Numbered from the stretch's first letter, positions 36,725 through 45,549 are shown. The stretch is DNA of 64,000 nt from Candidatus Nitrosopumilus sp. (GCA_013215285.1 JABSRD010000003.1:22241-86240); one strand, 5' to 3'. The notes: generated from the letters alone by a model not told the origin. Made by a program: numbers and translations.

Positions 36725-36809
36725 ACTAGATCAAGTAAAATAAAAATCAAACACTACGGAACCAATTAAAAAAAATCTTAGAATGAAAAAAGAAAACAAG
36801 AATTAGAAA

Positions 36810-37094
36810 TTGTATCCTGATCAAATAATCATAATCAAATCATTCATGCCAAAGTTTGATTGCATTCAAAATCATATCATTCGATTTGTAAGGGAGTATA
36901 GATTACCTGGTGTTGAAAACAAAATCTGTTGTGGTGGGACCCATAACATGAAAATTGGGGATGCTGTATATGTGTACAATGGAGAACCATTTGGATTACA
37001 AAGTGTGTATTGTTCTGATATGAAATGTTTCTTGGAAAATTTAGATGAATTATCTGTCATAAAATTTCTGGAATCTGTAAAAAAGAAAAAATGA
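36810..37094 (+). CDS. hypothetical protein, 94 aa
   Basis: TTG start. Contains CCGGTHNMKIGDAVYVYNGEPFG and a later CSDMKCF, four Cys in all, suggesting a small metal-binding or OB-like fold. Basic C terminus. No family recognised. Confidence 0.5.
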   Translation: MYPDQIIIIKSFMPKFDCIQNHIIRFVREYRLPGVENKICCGGTHNMKIGDAVYVYNGEPFGLQSVYCSDMKCFLENLDELSVIKFLESVKKKK

Positions 37095-37145
37095 TATACA
37101 CTCAATCGATCTACAAACAATTATTTCACATAATACTTAATGATA

Positions 37146-37153
37146 CTTTATAG
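37146..37153 (+). promoter_or_regulatory. TATA box of the TPR surface-protein gene
   Basis: ctttatag lies about 32 bp before the ATG at 37181 and 15 bp before the ATG at 37163. The spacing favours a transcript starting close to 37176, hence the second ATG. Confidence 0.4.
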
Positions 37154-37162
37154 GAACTAAAA

Positions 37163-38761
37163 ATGAATTTTATTTCAAATATGGATCATAAAATAAACAA
37201 AAATCTTGTTTTGATTGTTACTTTAGTTGCAATCATAATGATATCCATTGGCAACATTTCAGATATTGTAGCACAAGAAAATCCAGTCATTATAGTAACC
37301 CTTGACTCTAAAAATTACAATACAGGTCAAATATTGAATATTCAAGGTAGTGTATTGGATGTAAAAATGCCTGTAATCGCATTGACCATCCATGATCCTG
37401 ACGGTAAAACCCTTCAAGCAAGTAATCTGGATATCACAAATAATACATTTGTAAAAACGATACCACTTGATTCCCCATTTTATGATAAATCGGGACAATA
37501 TACCATAAAACTATCCTATGGGAAAATAGTTCAAGAAATATTCTTTGAGATTATTGGAGTTGAAAATAATGATAATAAGGATACATCACAAAAAGACTCT
37601 GCAAAAACAGAGTCAGAAAACAGTGTCACCGCTGTAGAGATAACATCACTGGTATCTGCAAGTACAACATACTATGATGGGGACACAGTCATTATTTCAG
37701 GAACAGTGTCATCTACTGTTAACCCAACTGTATTGATTGGAATACATGATCCATTTGGCTCTCCTGCTGGATTTTATTTTGGAATGATAAATGATGATAA
37801 ATTTACAATATCATTCATGGTAAAGTCTGGTGTAAATTTCAAGGCTGATGGAACATATTACGCCAAGGCACATTATGGCGAGTCCGAAAAGATAGTTGAA
37901 TTTGATTTCTCAAAGAAAACACCAATGAAACAAGAAGAACAATTTGATGAAGAACAATCTACAAAAAATGAACAGACAAACATGTCTGATACTAATAATA
38001 ACATTGATGCAAAAACAGAGCCAAGACAAACTGACAATGAAAATACATCTGAGATAAAACCTGAGAGTAAACCTAGAATTATTTCACAACCAAAACAAGA
38101 GACAACATCTGAATCACGAAACACAGACAAAAATCTTACAGTTGAGGATCTGGAACTAGGAATTATGCTTAATGAAATAAATCTAAAATGTGATACGGAG
38201 AAACTAAAAGATCTCACTACATACTATGATGGAATGGGTCCAAGTCTATCACAATTGTGTAAATATTCAGATGCAATCCAATATTACCTAGATGATTTAA
38301 CAAATAATTCAAAAGATGTTGATGCACTGACAAATTTGGGTTCAGCATTTTTCCATTTGGGATATTACTCTGATTCACTAAGGGAATATGACACGGCATT
38401 ATCCATATCGCCAAATCACATATCTGCACTAAACAACAAGGCAAATTTGCTTTCAAAAACTGGCATGAATGAGGATGCAATGGAATTATACATCAAAGCA
38501 TTAGAGTTGAGTCCCACAAATACAATAATTAAAAGAAATATGTTGATTGTTCAATTAACCATACAATCTCAAATTAATGACGAAATTACAGTGATTAATC
38601 AAACAACTGTAAATGATATTGATTCTGTAATAATCCCTCAAGATGTAGGTACAAAAAATAGTACTTTATACAAACAAAGTGATGATGATTCTGTTTCAGT
38701 TGGAAATATTTTCTCAGACATCATATCTGCAATATCATCATTTTTCAATCCTAGTGATTGA
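37163..38761 (+). CDS. secreted protein with two Ig-like domains and TPR repeats
   Basis: 532 aa (526 if the ATG at 37181 is used). Signal segment NLVLIVTLVAIIMISIGN. Two related beta-sandwich units follow (about 40-130 and 155-250), both with NTGQILNIQGSV/YYDGDTVIISGTV-type starts and SDILH-like HDP motifs. A polar, low-complexity linker (about 255-330) precedes two to three TPR units (DVDALTNLGSAFFHLGYYSD and ISALNNKANLLSKTG). Probably a cell-surface protein mediating contacts. It lies just before the mcm gene. Confidence 0.75.
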   Translation: MNFISNMDHKINKNLVLIVTLVAIIMISIGNISDIVAQENPVIIVTLDSKNYNTGQILNIQGSVLDVKMPVIALTIHDPDGKTLQASNLDITNNTFVKTIPLDSPFYDKSGQYTIKLSYGKIVQEIFFEIIGVENNDNKDTSQKDSAKTESENSVTAVEITSLVSASTTYYDGDTVIISGTVSSTVNPTVLIGIHDPFGSPAGFYFGMINDDKFTISFMVKSGVNFKADGTYYAKAHYGESEKIVEFDFSKKTPMKQEEQFDEEQSTKNEQTNMSDTNNNIDAKTEPRQTDNENTSEIKPESKPRIISQPKQETTSESRNTDKNLTVEDLELGIMLNEINLKCDTEKLKDLTTYYDGMGPSLSQLCKYSDAIQYYLDDLTNNSKDVDALTNLGSAFFHLGYYSDSLREYDTALSISPNHISALNNKANLLSKTGMNEDAMELYIKALELSPTNTIIKRNMLIVQLTIQSQINDEITVINQTTVNDIDSVIIPQDVGTKNSTLYKQSDDDSVSVGNIFSDIISAISSFFNPSD

Positions 38762-38786
38762 TCAACAAAACTAGAATAATCCCAGA

Positions 38787-38939
38787 TTGAGAATTCTACA
38801 AAGAATTTGTCGTGAATGTGGTGAAATCATACCTAAAATTCATGTCAATACCATGATCAATCAAGGAAATTTCATCATTACAGGTGTGGCTCGATACTGT
38901 ACACAAGGACATCTTCAACCCTGTGATTTTATCGATTAG
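38787..38939 (+). CDS. 50-aa Cys/His mini-protein before mcm
   Basis: TTG start, stop 2 bp before the mcm GTG. Contains CRECG and, after a beta stretch, CTQGHLQPC: a probable zinc ribbon. Tight packing with mcm supports expression. Unknown function. Confidence 0.5.
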   Translation: MRILQRICRECGEIIPKIHVNTMINQGNFIITGVARYCTQGHLQPCDFID

Positions 38940-38941
38940 TT

Positions 38942-41026
38942 GTGACTGAAAAAACCACCTACACCGACTCTGCTTTGTCTGACAAAATAAAGGATTTTCT
39001 AAAATCCTTCAAAGATAAGATGGGACAATATTCCTATATAGAAACAATTGATCAAATGATGTCTCAAAACAAGACATTCTTGGTTATAGATTATGCCGAT
39101 TTGGCACAACAATCAGACTTGGAGGAAATATTCCACAAGGAACCTGATTTAATGTTAGAAGTTTTTGCAAGGGCAATAAAAGAAACTCTACAAACAAGAT
39201 ATCCTGATTATGCTGAATCAATTAAGGATGAAATTAATGTACGAATTATAAACTACCCATTAAAGAAAACCGTAAGACAAATCAATTCAAAATCATCAGG
39301 CAAGTTCATTTCAATCAAAGCTATGTTGATCAGAATGTCACCTGTAGAATCAATTCCAACTGTTGCAGTGTATGTATGTCCTGATGGACACCCAACAAAA
39401 CTTACTGCAAAAAGAAATTTCAACATTGGAATTCCAATTGTATGTAATAATCCAAACTGCAAACACCGAGATTTTGAATTATACCAAAAAGGATCTACAT
39501 TTGAAGACTATCAAATTTTACAATTACAAGAACTTCCAAGTGAGTTACCACCAGGAAAACTACCAAAAACATTGGGTGTTTTTGTACATGGTAGTTTGGT
39601 AGATTCTGCAAGGATGGGGGATACTGTAGAGATTACAGGTATTGTTCGAGCAGAATTATCAAATATCATAAAGTTAGGAAAGCCAGTTCAAACATATCGT
39701 CACAGACTGTATGCGAATAACATTGTACGTCTATCAAATGACAATGATTTGGGTGGGAAAATAGATGACAGAAATATCCAAATGATTAATTCAATTAAAA
39801 ATATTTCAGAAGATGATGCAACTGAATTAATTGTAAACTCTTTTGCAACACACATTCAAGGCCATAAACTAATCAAAGAGGCATTAATTCTCACCATGAT
39901 AGGTTCTGATGCTCAAATTTTAGATGATGGGACAAGGGTAAGGGGTGATATCAACATATTTCTTGTAGGTGATCCAGGTACTGCAAAAAGTGAGATGGGA
40001 AAAGCAGTATTTCGAGTTGCACCAAAGGCTTTCTACGCATCAGGTAGAGGGTCTACAGGTGCAGGACTGACAGCAGCCACAATTCAGGATAAAACCACAG
40101 GTGCTTACATGTTGGAACCTGGTATCACGGTACTAGCTGATGAGGGATTGGCAATCATTGATGAATTCGATAAAATGAAACCAGAGGATAGAAGTGCATT
40201 ACATGAAGTAATGGAACAACAAACAGTTAGTATTGCAAAAGGTGGAATCACTGCAACTCTTAATGCAAGGGCATCAATAATCGCCATTGCAAATCCGTCA
40301 TTTGGAAGATATGATCCTTTCAAAAACCTCACAGAAAATATTCCATCAATTCCAATCCCACTACTTACACGATTTGATATGATATTTGTAGTGCGAGACA
40401 TTCCAGAAAAATCAAAAGATGAAAAAATTGCAAGACATATGATATCAACTCATAAAACCACAAAAACAGTTCGTATCAAAAAATCATTTGATCATGAAAT
40501 ATTTGTAAAGTATCTAAGATTTGCAAAACAGAAAAAAATTAAACTATCAAAAGAAGCTGAAGAAAAAATTATTCAATATTATTTGAAGATGAGAAGTTCC
40601 ACTGATGAGGATTCAGGCTATACCATTACTCCAAGACAATTAGAAGGACTAGTCAGACTTACTACTGCAAGGGCAAAGTTTCTACTAAAAGATATGGCTG
40701 ATGAGAATGATGCAGACCGAGCAATTCACATCATGGATGAAATGTTTCACAGTTCTGGAGTAGATGTCAATACAGGTAAAGTAGACTTGGGAGTGTTGCA
40801 AGGAAAACCAAAAAGCCAAGTATCACAAATGAATTTGTTTCAGGATTTAATGAAGTCATTAGAACAAGATTCACATTCAGGAGTTCCAGACAAGGAAATC
40901 ATTTCAGAGATGGAAAAGACTGGAAAATGGGATGAACCACAAGCAAAAGATTTTTTCAAGAAAATGTTACGTGAAAGTATTCTTTTTGAGATAAGACCTG
41001 GCAGATATTCATGGGTTTCACAATAA
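38942..41026 (+). CDS. mcm: MCM replicative helicase, element-encoded
   Basis: 694 aa, GTG start. N-terminal domain with an OB fold and zinc site (CPDGH ... CNNPNCKH, Cys146-Cys173), then the AAA+ core: Walker A GDPGTAKSE (343-351), GAGLTAATI beta-hairpin region, Walker B LAIIDEFDKM (403-412), sensor ANPSFGRYDP and Arg finger LLTRFD. C-terminal winged helix at the end. All catalytic residues are present. The repeat-rich putative origin follows directly, so it likely starts replication of the element. Confidence 0.95.
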   Translation: MTEKTTYTDSALSDKIKDFLKSFKDKMGQYSYIETIDQMMSQNKTFLVIDYADLAQQSDLEEIFHKEPDLMLEVFARAIKETLQTRYPDYAESIKDEINVRIINYPLKKTVRQINSKSSGKFISIKAMLIRMSPVESIPTVAVYVCPDGHPTKLTAKRNFNIGIPIVCNNPNCKHRDFELYQKGSTFEDYQILQLQELPSELPPGKLPKTLGVFVHGSLVDSARMGDTVEITGIVRAELSNIIKLGKPVQTYRHRLYANNIVRLSNDNDLGGKIDDRNIQMINSIKNISEDDATELIVNSFATHIQGHKLIKEALILTMIGSDAQILDDGTRVRGDINIFLVGDPGTAKSEMGKAVFRVAPKAFYASGRGSTGAGLTAATIQDKTTGAYMLEPGITVLADEGLAIIDEFDKMKPEDRSALHEVMEQQTVSIAKGGITATLNARASIIAIANPSFGRYDPFKNLTENIPSIPIPLLTRFDMIFVVRDIPEKSKDEKIARHMISTHKTTKTVRIKKSFDHEIFVKYLRFAKQKKIKLSKEAEEKIIQYYLKMRSSTDEDSGYTITPRQLEGLVRLTTARAKFLLKDMADENDADRAIHIMDEMFHSSGVDVNTGKVDLGVLQGKPKSQVSQMNLFQDLMKSLEQDSHSGVPDKEIISEMEKTGKWDEPQAKDFFKKMLRESILFEIRPGRYSWVSQ

Positions 41027-41030
41027 ATTC

Positions 41031-41198
41031 ATGCCAAGAAAAATAAAAAAAGTTTCACTAAACACTGGAATTAGTTCAAAGACTATGATCAAATTTATAA
41101 AATTCGTAAAGAAACAGCATCATGGAGTCATCAAAGGACCAATGTCATTTGAAACCGAACGAGCAATACTGTTACTTCTTGCAATCTATGATGTTTGA
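41031..41198 (+). CDS. 55-aa protein sharing an HGxIKGP motif with the 41633 gene
   Basis: ATG 4 bp after mcm. Basic N terminus (PRKIKKVSLNTGISSK), then HHGVIKGPMSFETERAILLLL. The protein across the origin (41633) has KHGTIKGPYGPELELAM at the equivalent place. Both may be small DNA-binding proteins of the same family. Its end touches the first iteron at 41203. Confidence 0.5.
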   Translation: MPRKIKKVSLNTGISSKTMIKFIKFVKKQHHGVIKGPMSFETERAILLLLAIYDV

Positions 41199-41202
41199 TC
41201 GC

Positions 41203-41219
41203 ATGTCGGATAACGTTAG
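41203..41219 (-). repeat. iteron copy 1 (inverted)
   Basis: Reads CTAACGTTATCCGACAT on the minus strand, identical to the copy at 41517-41533 on the plus strand. Confidence 0.75.
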
Positions 41220-41516
41220 TAGGCACACATATGCTTGCATGTTGTTTGCATGCAGTCCCCACACATATGGGAATTTTATTTCACACTTAGGCACAAATCT
41301 ACCTCATTTTTGACTCTTTTCTATCTAAAAACCTGTATTGTATGCTGGATAACGTTACCTAACGTTAGCTGGTGTTATCCTACATGTAATTGTGTTATGT
41401 TATGTCGTATAGTGTTATTCTACATGAAAATAGACGATCGCTAGTCATGAGTAATAAAATAATTTTTAATCAAAAATTTATTGCATACAAACAACATACA
41501 TGCAAACCCATACGTG

Positions 41517-41533
41517 CTAACGTTATCCGACAT
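41517..41533 (+). repeat. iteron copy (direct), mirror of copy 1
   Basis: CTAACGTTATCCGACAT, followed by GGAAT as in the copy at 41607. Confidence 0.75.
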
Positions 41534-41606
41534 GGAATGTCATATCATACAGTATAACACCATACAACATGAAATGTCTGTGTCAAATAACACCCGATAA
41601 CATCTT

Positions 41607-41623
41607 CTAACGTTATCCTACAT
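41607..41623 (+). repeat. iteron copy (direct), next to the 41633 start
   Basis: CTAACGTTATCCTACAT, one base different from the 41517 copy and followed by the same GGAAT. It ends 9 bp before the TTG of the gene at 41633, so it could also be an operator. Confidence 0.75.
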
Positions 41624-41632
41624 GGAATAATT

Positions 41633-42079
41633 TTGAAGAAAAAAAGAATTTCAACTGAAGTATCTGAGAATACAAAAACTCAATGGGATGATTTTATGTT
41701 ATCAAAACATGGAACCATCAAGGGACCATATGGCCCTGAATTAGAATTGGCAATGAAAAATCACATGAAAAACTATGTTCAAGTTAGTGTTGATGATTCA
41801 ATTCAATATGGTAAAAGTACCATGGAGTCCCTCAAATCTATCTGTTTTGGACTTCGTGAATTACCTTCATTCCCAATGATTCAACCAATTACCCTGACAA
41901 CTATAATTAAAAAATATACGCAGATAAAAGATGTTAGAACAATTAAAAAATATAAGAAAATTATTTTGTCATATTCAAAACAAGAGAAACTTGAAAATCA
42001 AACGTTTCCACAATTAAACGTAGAAGGATTTTGTGTTTATGTTGAAAAACTCACACAAGAAAAATTTGTAAATGTTTAA
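41633..42079 (+). CDS. probable origin-binding or regulatory protein, 148 aa
   Basis: TTG start immediately after an iteron. The N-terminal 50 residues (KKKRISTEVSENTKTQWDDFM, then HGTIKGPYGPELELAMKNHM) resemble an RHH-type or small HTH domain. The rest is helical and basic (IIKKYTQIKDVRTIKKYKK). A position with iterons on its promoter side is typical of replication initiators or their repressors. No Rep or Orc1/Cdc6 motif is visible; the role is inferred. Confidence 0.5.
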   Translation: MKKKRISTEVSENTKTQWDDFMLSKHGTIKGPYGPELELAMKNHMKNYVQVSVDDSIQYGKSTMESLKSICFGLRELPSFPMIQPITLTTIIKKYTQIKDVRTIKKYKKIILSYSKQEKLENQTFPQLNVEGFCVYVEKLTQEKFVNV

Positions 42080-42096
42080 AATTCCTCAATAATAAA

Positions 42097-42546
42097 ATGA
42101 AAATTCTTCAGGTTCCAATATTATTTTGCTTTAGATGTAAAAAATCATTTACTCCACGTATTGACAATGCTGAGGAATGTGTGATTATTCCAAAGGCGTG
42201 TCCTAATCATAAATGCCGTTCCCAAACTTGGAATATTCCAGATTCAGAACTTGAAATTATAAAATTAAAACAAAGACAGAATTTGTTGTTAGGTCCTGGA
42301 TGTCGTACTGGAATGAGGAAATCTGTGCCTGTATTAGACAAATACAAGCCTAAAAAGAAAGAAAAAAAGCCACTAATCATCTGTCAAGAATGTGAGATAT
42401 TTTATCATGATGAAGAATCTTTGAAACGACATCAACACAGAAGGCATCATGGGATGTGCAATAATTGTCATTCAAGCAACGTGTATGTTATGAAAAGAGA
42501 TGGTATGAATATCTGTAAGACTTGTTTTGAATCAAAAAATAATTGA
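42097..42546 (+). CDS. multi-zinc-finger protein, 149 aa
   Basis: N-terminal CFRC and CPNHKC (one ribbon), a Lys-rich linker (KPKKKEKKP), a C2H2 finger (CQECEIFYHDEESLKRHQHRRH), then a C-terminal ribbon (CNNC ... CKTC). Nearly all of it is metal-binding modules. Probably binds nucleic acid. Follows the 41633 gene on the same strand. Confidence 0.6.
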   Translation: MKILQVPILFCFRCKKSFTPRIDNAEECVIIPKACPNHKCRSQTWNIPDSELEIIKLKQRQNLLLGPGCRTGMRKSVPVLDKYKPKKKEKKPLIICQECEIFYHDEESLKRHQHRRHHGMCNNCHSSNVYVMKRDGMNICKTCFESKNN

Positions 42547-42620
42547 TCAAAAATAATAATATTTAGATCAATATGATATACCAAACACTAGATATAACAC
42601 AATTAACTCAAAAATTAATC

Positions 42621-42830
42621 ATGGTGTGTAAGGGAATTTGTTACAAATACAAGGCAAAAAAACCATTAATGACAAGCAGATATGCTTCAGGACAAAAACG
42701 CTGTTCTAACTGTGAACTTTTTGTAAATTGGGACGGTACTAACTGTCCTTGTTGTGGAATTATTTTAAGGACTAACCCCAGAGGAACCCAAGACAGACAA
42801 AGATTGTTGCTAGTAAAACAACAAAGATAA
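42621..42830 (+). CDS. thaumarchaeal CKGIC-type zinc-ribbon protein
   Basis: 69 aa from the ATG at 42621, giving an N terminus MVCKGICYKYKAKKP, rather than an in-frame ATG 48 nt upstream. The core RYASGQKRCSNCELFVNWDG and CPCCGIILRTNPR form a zinc ribbon preceded by the CKGIC motif. This arrangement recurs in many small thaumarchaeal proteins of unknown function. Confidence 0.6.
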   Translation: MVCKGICYKYKAKKPLMTSRYASGQKRCSNCELFVNWDGTNCPCCGIILRTNPRGTQDRQRLLLVKQQR

Positions 42831-42890
42831 TTTATTTTTACAAAATTTTTGATACTATTTCGGACATTTTTTGATTATTTTTAATTAAAA

Positions 42891-43073
42891 ATGAGTAGAG
42901 GTTCAAGACCGTTTGTAGTAACTGCAAATATTTTAGCTCAATTAAAAAATGCCGACATATGTTATTGCAGTGGCTGTAACGTAGAATTTAAAATTGCAGA
43001 TTCTGTTGTTTCAAACAGTACTGGAAAAAAGAGATATCATTATCTTTGTGCAATCACGTTAAAAATTGCATAA
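42891..43073 (+). CDS. 60-aa zinc-knuckle protein
   Basis: Basic start (SRGSRPFVVT), then CYCSGCNVEF and a later HYLC: four potential ligands. A promoter follows it. Function unknown. Confidence 0.5.
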   Translation: MSRGSRPFVVTANILAQLKNADICYCSGCNVEFKIADSVVSNSTGKKRYHYLCAITLKIA

Positions 43074-43116
43074 TTATTAAAAAATAACAAAATATTGTAT
43101 CACAAAAAAATAGGGG

Positions 43117-43126
43117 GTATAAATAC
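43117..43126 (+). promoter_or_regulatory. TATA promoter of the second TFB-like gene
   Basis: gtataaatac preceded by a G-rich BRE-like stretch (tagggg). Predicted transcription start about 43150, leaving a about 50-nt leader that holds a 13-codon frame (43162-43203) ending at the ATG of the next gene. Confidence 0.45.
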
Positions 43127-43203
43127 ACCTGAAAAAACGTGCCCAAAAACGAGTAAAAATAATGCCACAGTGTTATCAACCAAACCTATTCAAGAAGAAT
43201 TGA

Positions 43204-43923
43204 ATGCAACTACTTAGCCCTATTTTTTGTAAACATCCACTCTCGGATGAAATCACATATGAAGATGGTGAAGTTATTTGTGGGCATTGTGGATTTGTAA
43301 AAGGTAGATTAGTTACTGATTCACCAAACTCTGAATCAAGAACAACTTTGTTTTTGGATGTTGAAATTGGCGGCAAACCAAATAATTCACTTGTTGCAAA
43401 TAGATACATTCACTTTAATTCTGTAGAATTATCATTAATCTCTAATCTTTGTCAAGCGTTGGGAATGCCTAAATTTTTGAGTAGGGATATTTGGTTTTGG
43501 TATCAAAAAATAAAATTAAACCTTAAGATGACTAAAGCCAAAGTAATAGTCTTAGTTTTTTATCAACTTTGTAGGTATAATAAAATTCCAATAAATGAAA
43601 ATGAATTGCTAAGTAAAGTCAAATTTTATCTTGATGTAAAACATGTTCACACATCACTAAATGTAATTGCTGAGGCAAACAGATTTTTAAATGAGAAAAA
43701 TGAATTAATTGTAGAAAAAATAGGATTTACAAATCTTACATCACACAATGCCAATTTTTTATTATATTCAAAAATCAAGTCACTTCATGACGAATATCCA
43801 CAACAAATTATCACGATAGTCGAAAAGATAGCTAAGGAACAACTATTGACGTTAAGTGGAACTGACGAGGAAATTGCAAAAACAGCATTCAAACTTGCAA
43901 AAAAAAGGTGTGGATTATGTTGA
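43204..43923 (+). CDS. divergent TFIIB-like protein
   Basis: 239 aa. Starts with a degenerate TFIIB ribbon (CKHPLSDEITYEDGEVICGHCG). A short linker and cyclin-like helices follow (ELSLISNLCQALGMPKFL, KAKVIVLVFYQLCRYNKIPI, HVHTSLNVIAEANRFL), with the second repeat at about 140-235. It lacks a clear B-reader and is shorter than a canonical TFB. Together with the TFB at 35525 it makes two element-borne TFIIB relatives. It could be a promoter-selective factor or an inhibitor. Confidence 0.65.
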   Translation: MQLLSPIFCKHPLSDEITYEDGEVICGHCGFVKGRLVTDSPNSESRTTLFLDVEIGGKPNNSLVANRYIHFNSVELSLISNLCQALGMPKFLSRDIWFWYQKIKLNLKMTKAKVIVLVFYQLCRYNKIPINENELLSKVKFYLDVKHVHTSLNVIAEANRFLNEKNELIVEKIGFTNLTSHNANFLLYSKIKSLHDEYPQQIITIVEKIAKEQLLTLSGTDEEIAKTAFKLAKKRCGLC

Positions 43924-44654
43924 GTATGAATAATACCACACCATTAGAAAAAGTCCATATTCATAAAGTGAATGTTGTTGTAAAAATCAAAAAACAGATT
44001 GTTCTATATGAGGAAATTGCAAAAACAGCTCCTAAAACACTACCCGTTATACAACTTGGAAGAATCTCAGACAAACTCTTTGTGCTGTCAAACTTTGATG
44101 TGTATTATGGAGTGAAACAATATGGTCTAAAATCAATTGAATGTGAGATTTTTGATTTCAAAAATGATGTGGAATTTATAATTGAGCATGTCAAACTAAA
44201 CAAAAACCCCATTGGGTTCAACCCTTTGTTACTGTACGGTGTTTTGGATTATCTGGAATCGCAGAAAATTCCAAAATCTCAGGCATTGGGACTGCTCCAA
44301 ATCCACAAGACTACAAACAACAAGCTACTTGATTTGGAATTACATCCTAAAGTAATAGAGTCATTATGCAGTCTTCATAATCATCTTGCTGAGAAATTAC
44401 TAAATTTCACAATTCCATATTATATCGCTGAATTAATATCCAAATGCAAACCAATTGAACAAATCAATGCCGCAGGTAGAATTACAACTTTGATAAAATC
44501 TAGCAACATAACTGAGCTTAAATTTGCATGGCCTTCTGTTGAAGAAATTGAAATCTTATTGTCAAATCCCATATTTCGTGAAGAGTCCAAAAATTCTGTA
44601 ATAGTTGAGGTTACAAACGTTGTATCCCCCCCCAAAAATAAAGAAAATGACTGA
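43917..44654 (+). CDS. hypothetical protein, 245 aa
   Basis: The ATG at 43917 overlaps the TFIIB-like stop by 7 bp. Soluble; N-terminal beta stretch with ParB-like flavour (LPVIQLGRISDKLFVLSNFDVYYGVKQYG split over two strands), then helices (KSQALGLLQIHKTT; LHNHLAEKLLNF). The pattern hints at a ParB-type N domain, but the catalytic motif is not visible. It ends just after a run of eight C. Confidence 0.5.
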   Translation: MLSMNNTTPLEKVHIHKVNVVVKIKKQIVLYEEIAKTAPKTLPVIQLGRISDKLFVLSNFDVYYGVKQYGLKSIECEIFDFKNDVEFIIEHVKLNKNPIGFNPLLLYGVLDYLESQKIPKSQALGLLQIHKTTNNKLLDLELHPKVIESLCSLHNHLAEKLLNFTIPYYIAELISKCKPIEQINAAGRITTLIKSSNITELKFAWPSVEEIEILLSNPIFREESKNSVIVEVTNVVSPPKNKEND

Positions 44655-44955
44655 GCATATAGTTGAGGAACAAAAAAATATCATCATTATTCCTGGTGAT
44701 GGGAAAGATCATCCATCATATGTAGTCAATAAAAAAACTGAAGGTGTCTCAATAGTTGATGAAACTAGTAATATAATTAAAATTCAAGAAACACCATCTC
44801 GTAAAATATTTTCATTATCTAGTAAGGCAGTAGAGCAACTAAGTTTGGAGGATGATTCAGTCAATGTAAAGATGAAGTATTTTTCAAACAGTGAAACTAT
44901 AATCAAATATCTTCAAAGAAATCCAAACATCAAAGGTGTCTTAATTCACAAATGA
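44647..44955 (+). CDS. hypothetical protein, 102 aa
   Basis: ATG at 44647 chosen; the upstream part of the frame crosses the C8 run. Acidic start, then a beta-rich domain (IIIIPGDGKDHPSY). No family recognised. Coupled to the next gene by a 4-bp overlap. Confidence 0.45.
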   Translation: MTEHIVEEQKNIIIIPGDGKDHPSYVVNKKTEGVSIVDETSNIIKIQETPSRKIFSLSSKAVEQLSLEDDSVNVKMKYFSNSETIIKYLQRNPNIKGVLIHK

Positions 44956-45548
44956 ACATCACAAACGAAACTAGGATAAAAATTAGAAAAATATCATTGT
45001 TTGATTTTAGACTTTCTGAAAATAATATCCGATACAACACACTAAAAAAATTATTTTTTAATGATACCTTAGATCTTGACAAAAAATCAATTTTATTTTT
45101 ACAAGATAGATCTCTTATAGATGAAAATAATTCCCCTACTCCATTTGGATTGGCTTTGATTATTTCACATGAATTTCAAATAACATTACAATCTATTTTG
45201 TTATTGTCTAGAATTTACAACTATCAAAAGATTGCAGGTCCAGAATCTATATTTCCTAGACCCACTTTGACTAAAGATTTTGGTAATCTTGCTAATGGAG
45301 AGGCTGTTCGTAGAAATATCACCTCTCTGAAAAGTGATGGAATTATTGCCCATTTAGGCACAAAACAACTTCGTATCACTGTGATTTATTTTGAAAAATT
45401 ATCAAAATATGACAAAGAATTATTGAAAATTAATTCATTTTTGTATGAACTAAATGAAGCAATTGAGGAATTAATATCTCAAGATCCATTAGTTCAACAA
45501 AACCGTTCTAAAAATTCTGCATTGTTTGAATCCATAGGAAAAAAATAA
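44952..45548 (+). CDS. hypothetical winged-helix-like protein, 198 aa
   Basis: ATG overlaps the previous stop. The segment GEAVRRNITSLKSDGIIAHLGTKQLRITVIYF looks like a winged helix. The surrounding parts are helical. It precedes the peptidase gene by 1 bp, so it may regulate the membrane/pilus genes. Confidence 0.45.
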   Translation: MNITNETRIKIRKISLFDFRLSENNIRYNTLKKLFFNDTLDLDKKSILFLQDRSLIDENNSPTPFGLALIISHEFQITLQSILLLSRIYNYQKIAGPESIFPRPTLTKDFGNLANGEAVRRNITSLKSDGIIAHLGTKQLRITVIYFEKLSKYDKELLKINSFLYELNEAIEELISQDPLVQQNRSKNSALFESIGKK

Positions 45549-45549
45549 G

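Larger units (their letters stand above)
41199..41632. other. putative replication origin: iterons around a dyad
   Basis: No gene in 430 bp. The 17-bp unit CTAACGTTATCCkACAT occurs at 41203-41219 and 41342-41359 (inverted), and at 41517-41533 and 41607-41623 (direct). Shortened copies TGTTATCCTACATG/TGTTATTCTACATG lie at 41373 and 41413, and the palindrome CTAACGTTAG at 41359-41368. The copies at 41203 and 41517 and a GCATG-TTGTTTG-CATGC-type unit on each side mirror each other about 41368. Adjacency to mcm, iterons and AT-rich stretches all point to an origin. Confidence 0.65.

Noticed and set aside
41199..41632. The repeats near 41.2-41.6 kb as a CRISPR array
   Set aside because: Unit of 17 bp in both orientations with irregular spacing and no leader or cas genes; typical of iterons.
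43162..43203. A 13-codon frame ahead of the TFIIB-like gene as a real gene
   Set aside because: Too short to support; noted only as a possible leader frame.
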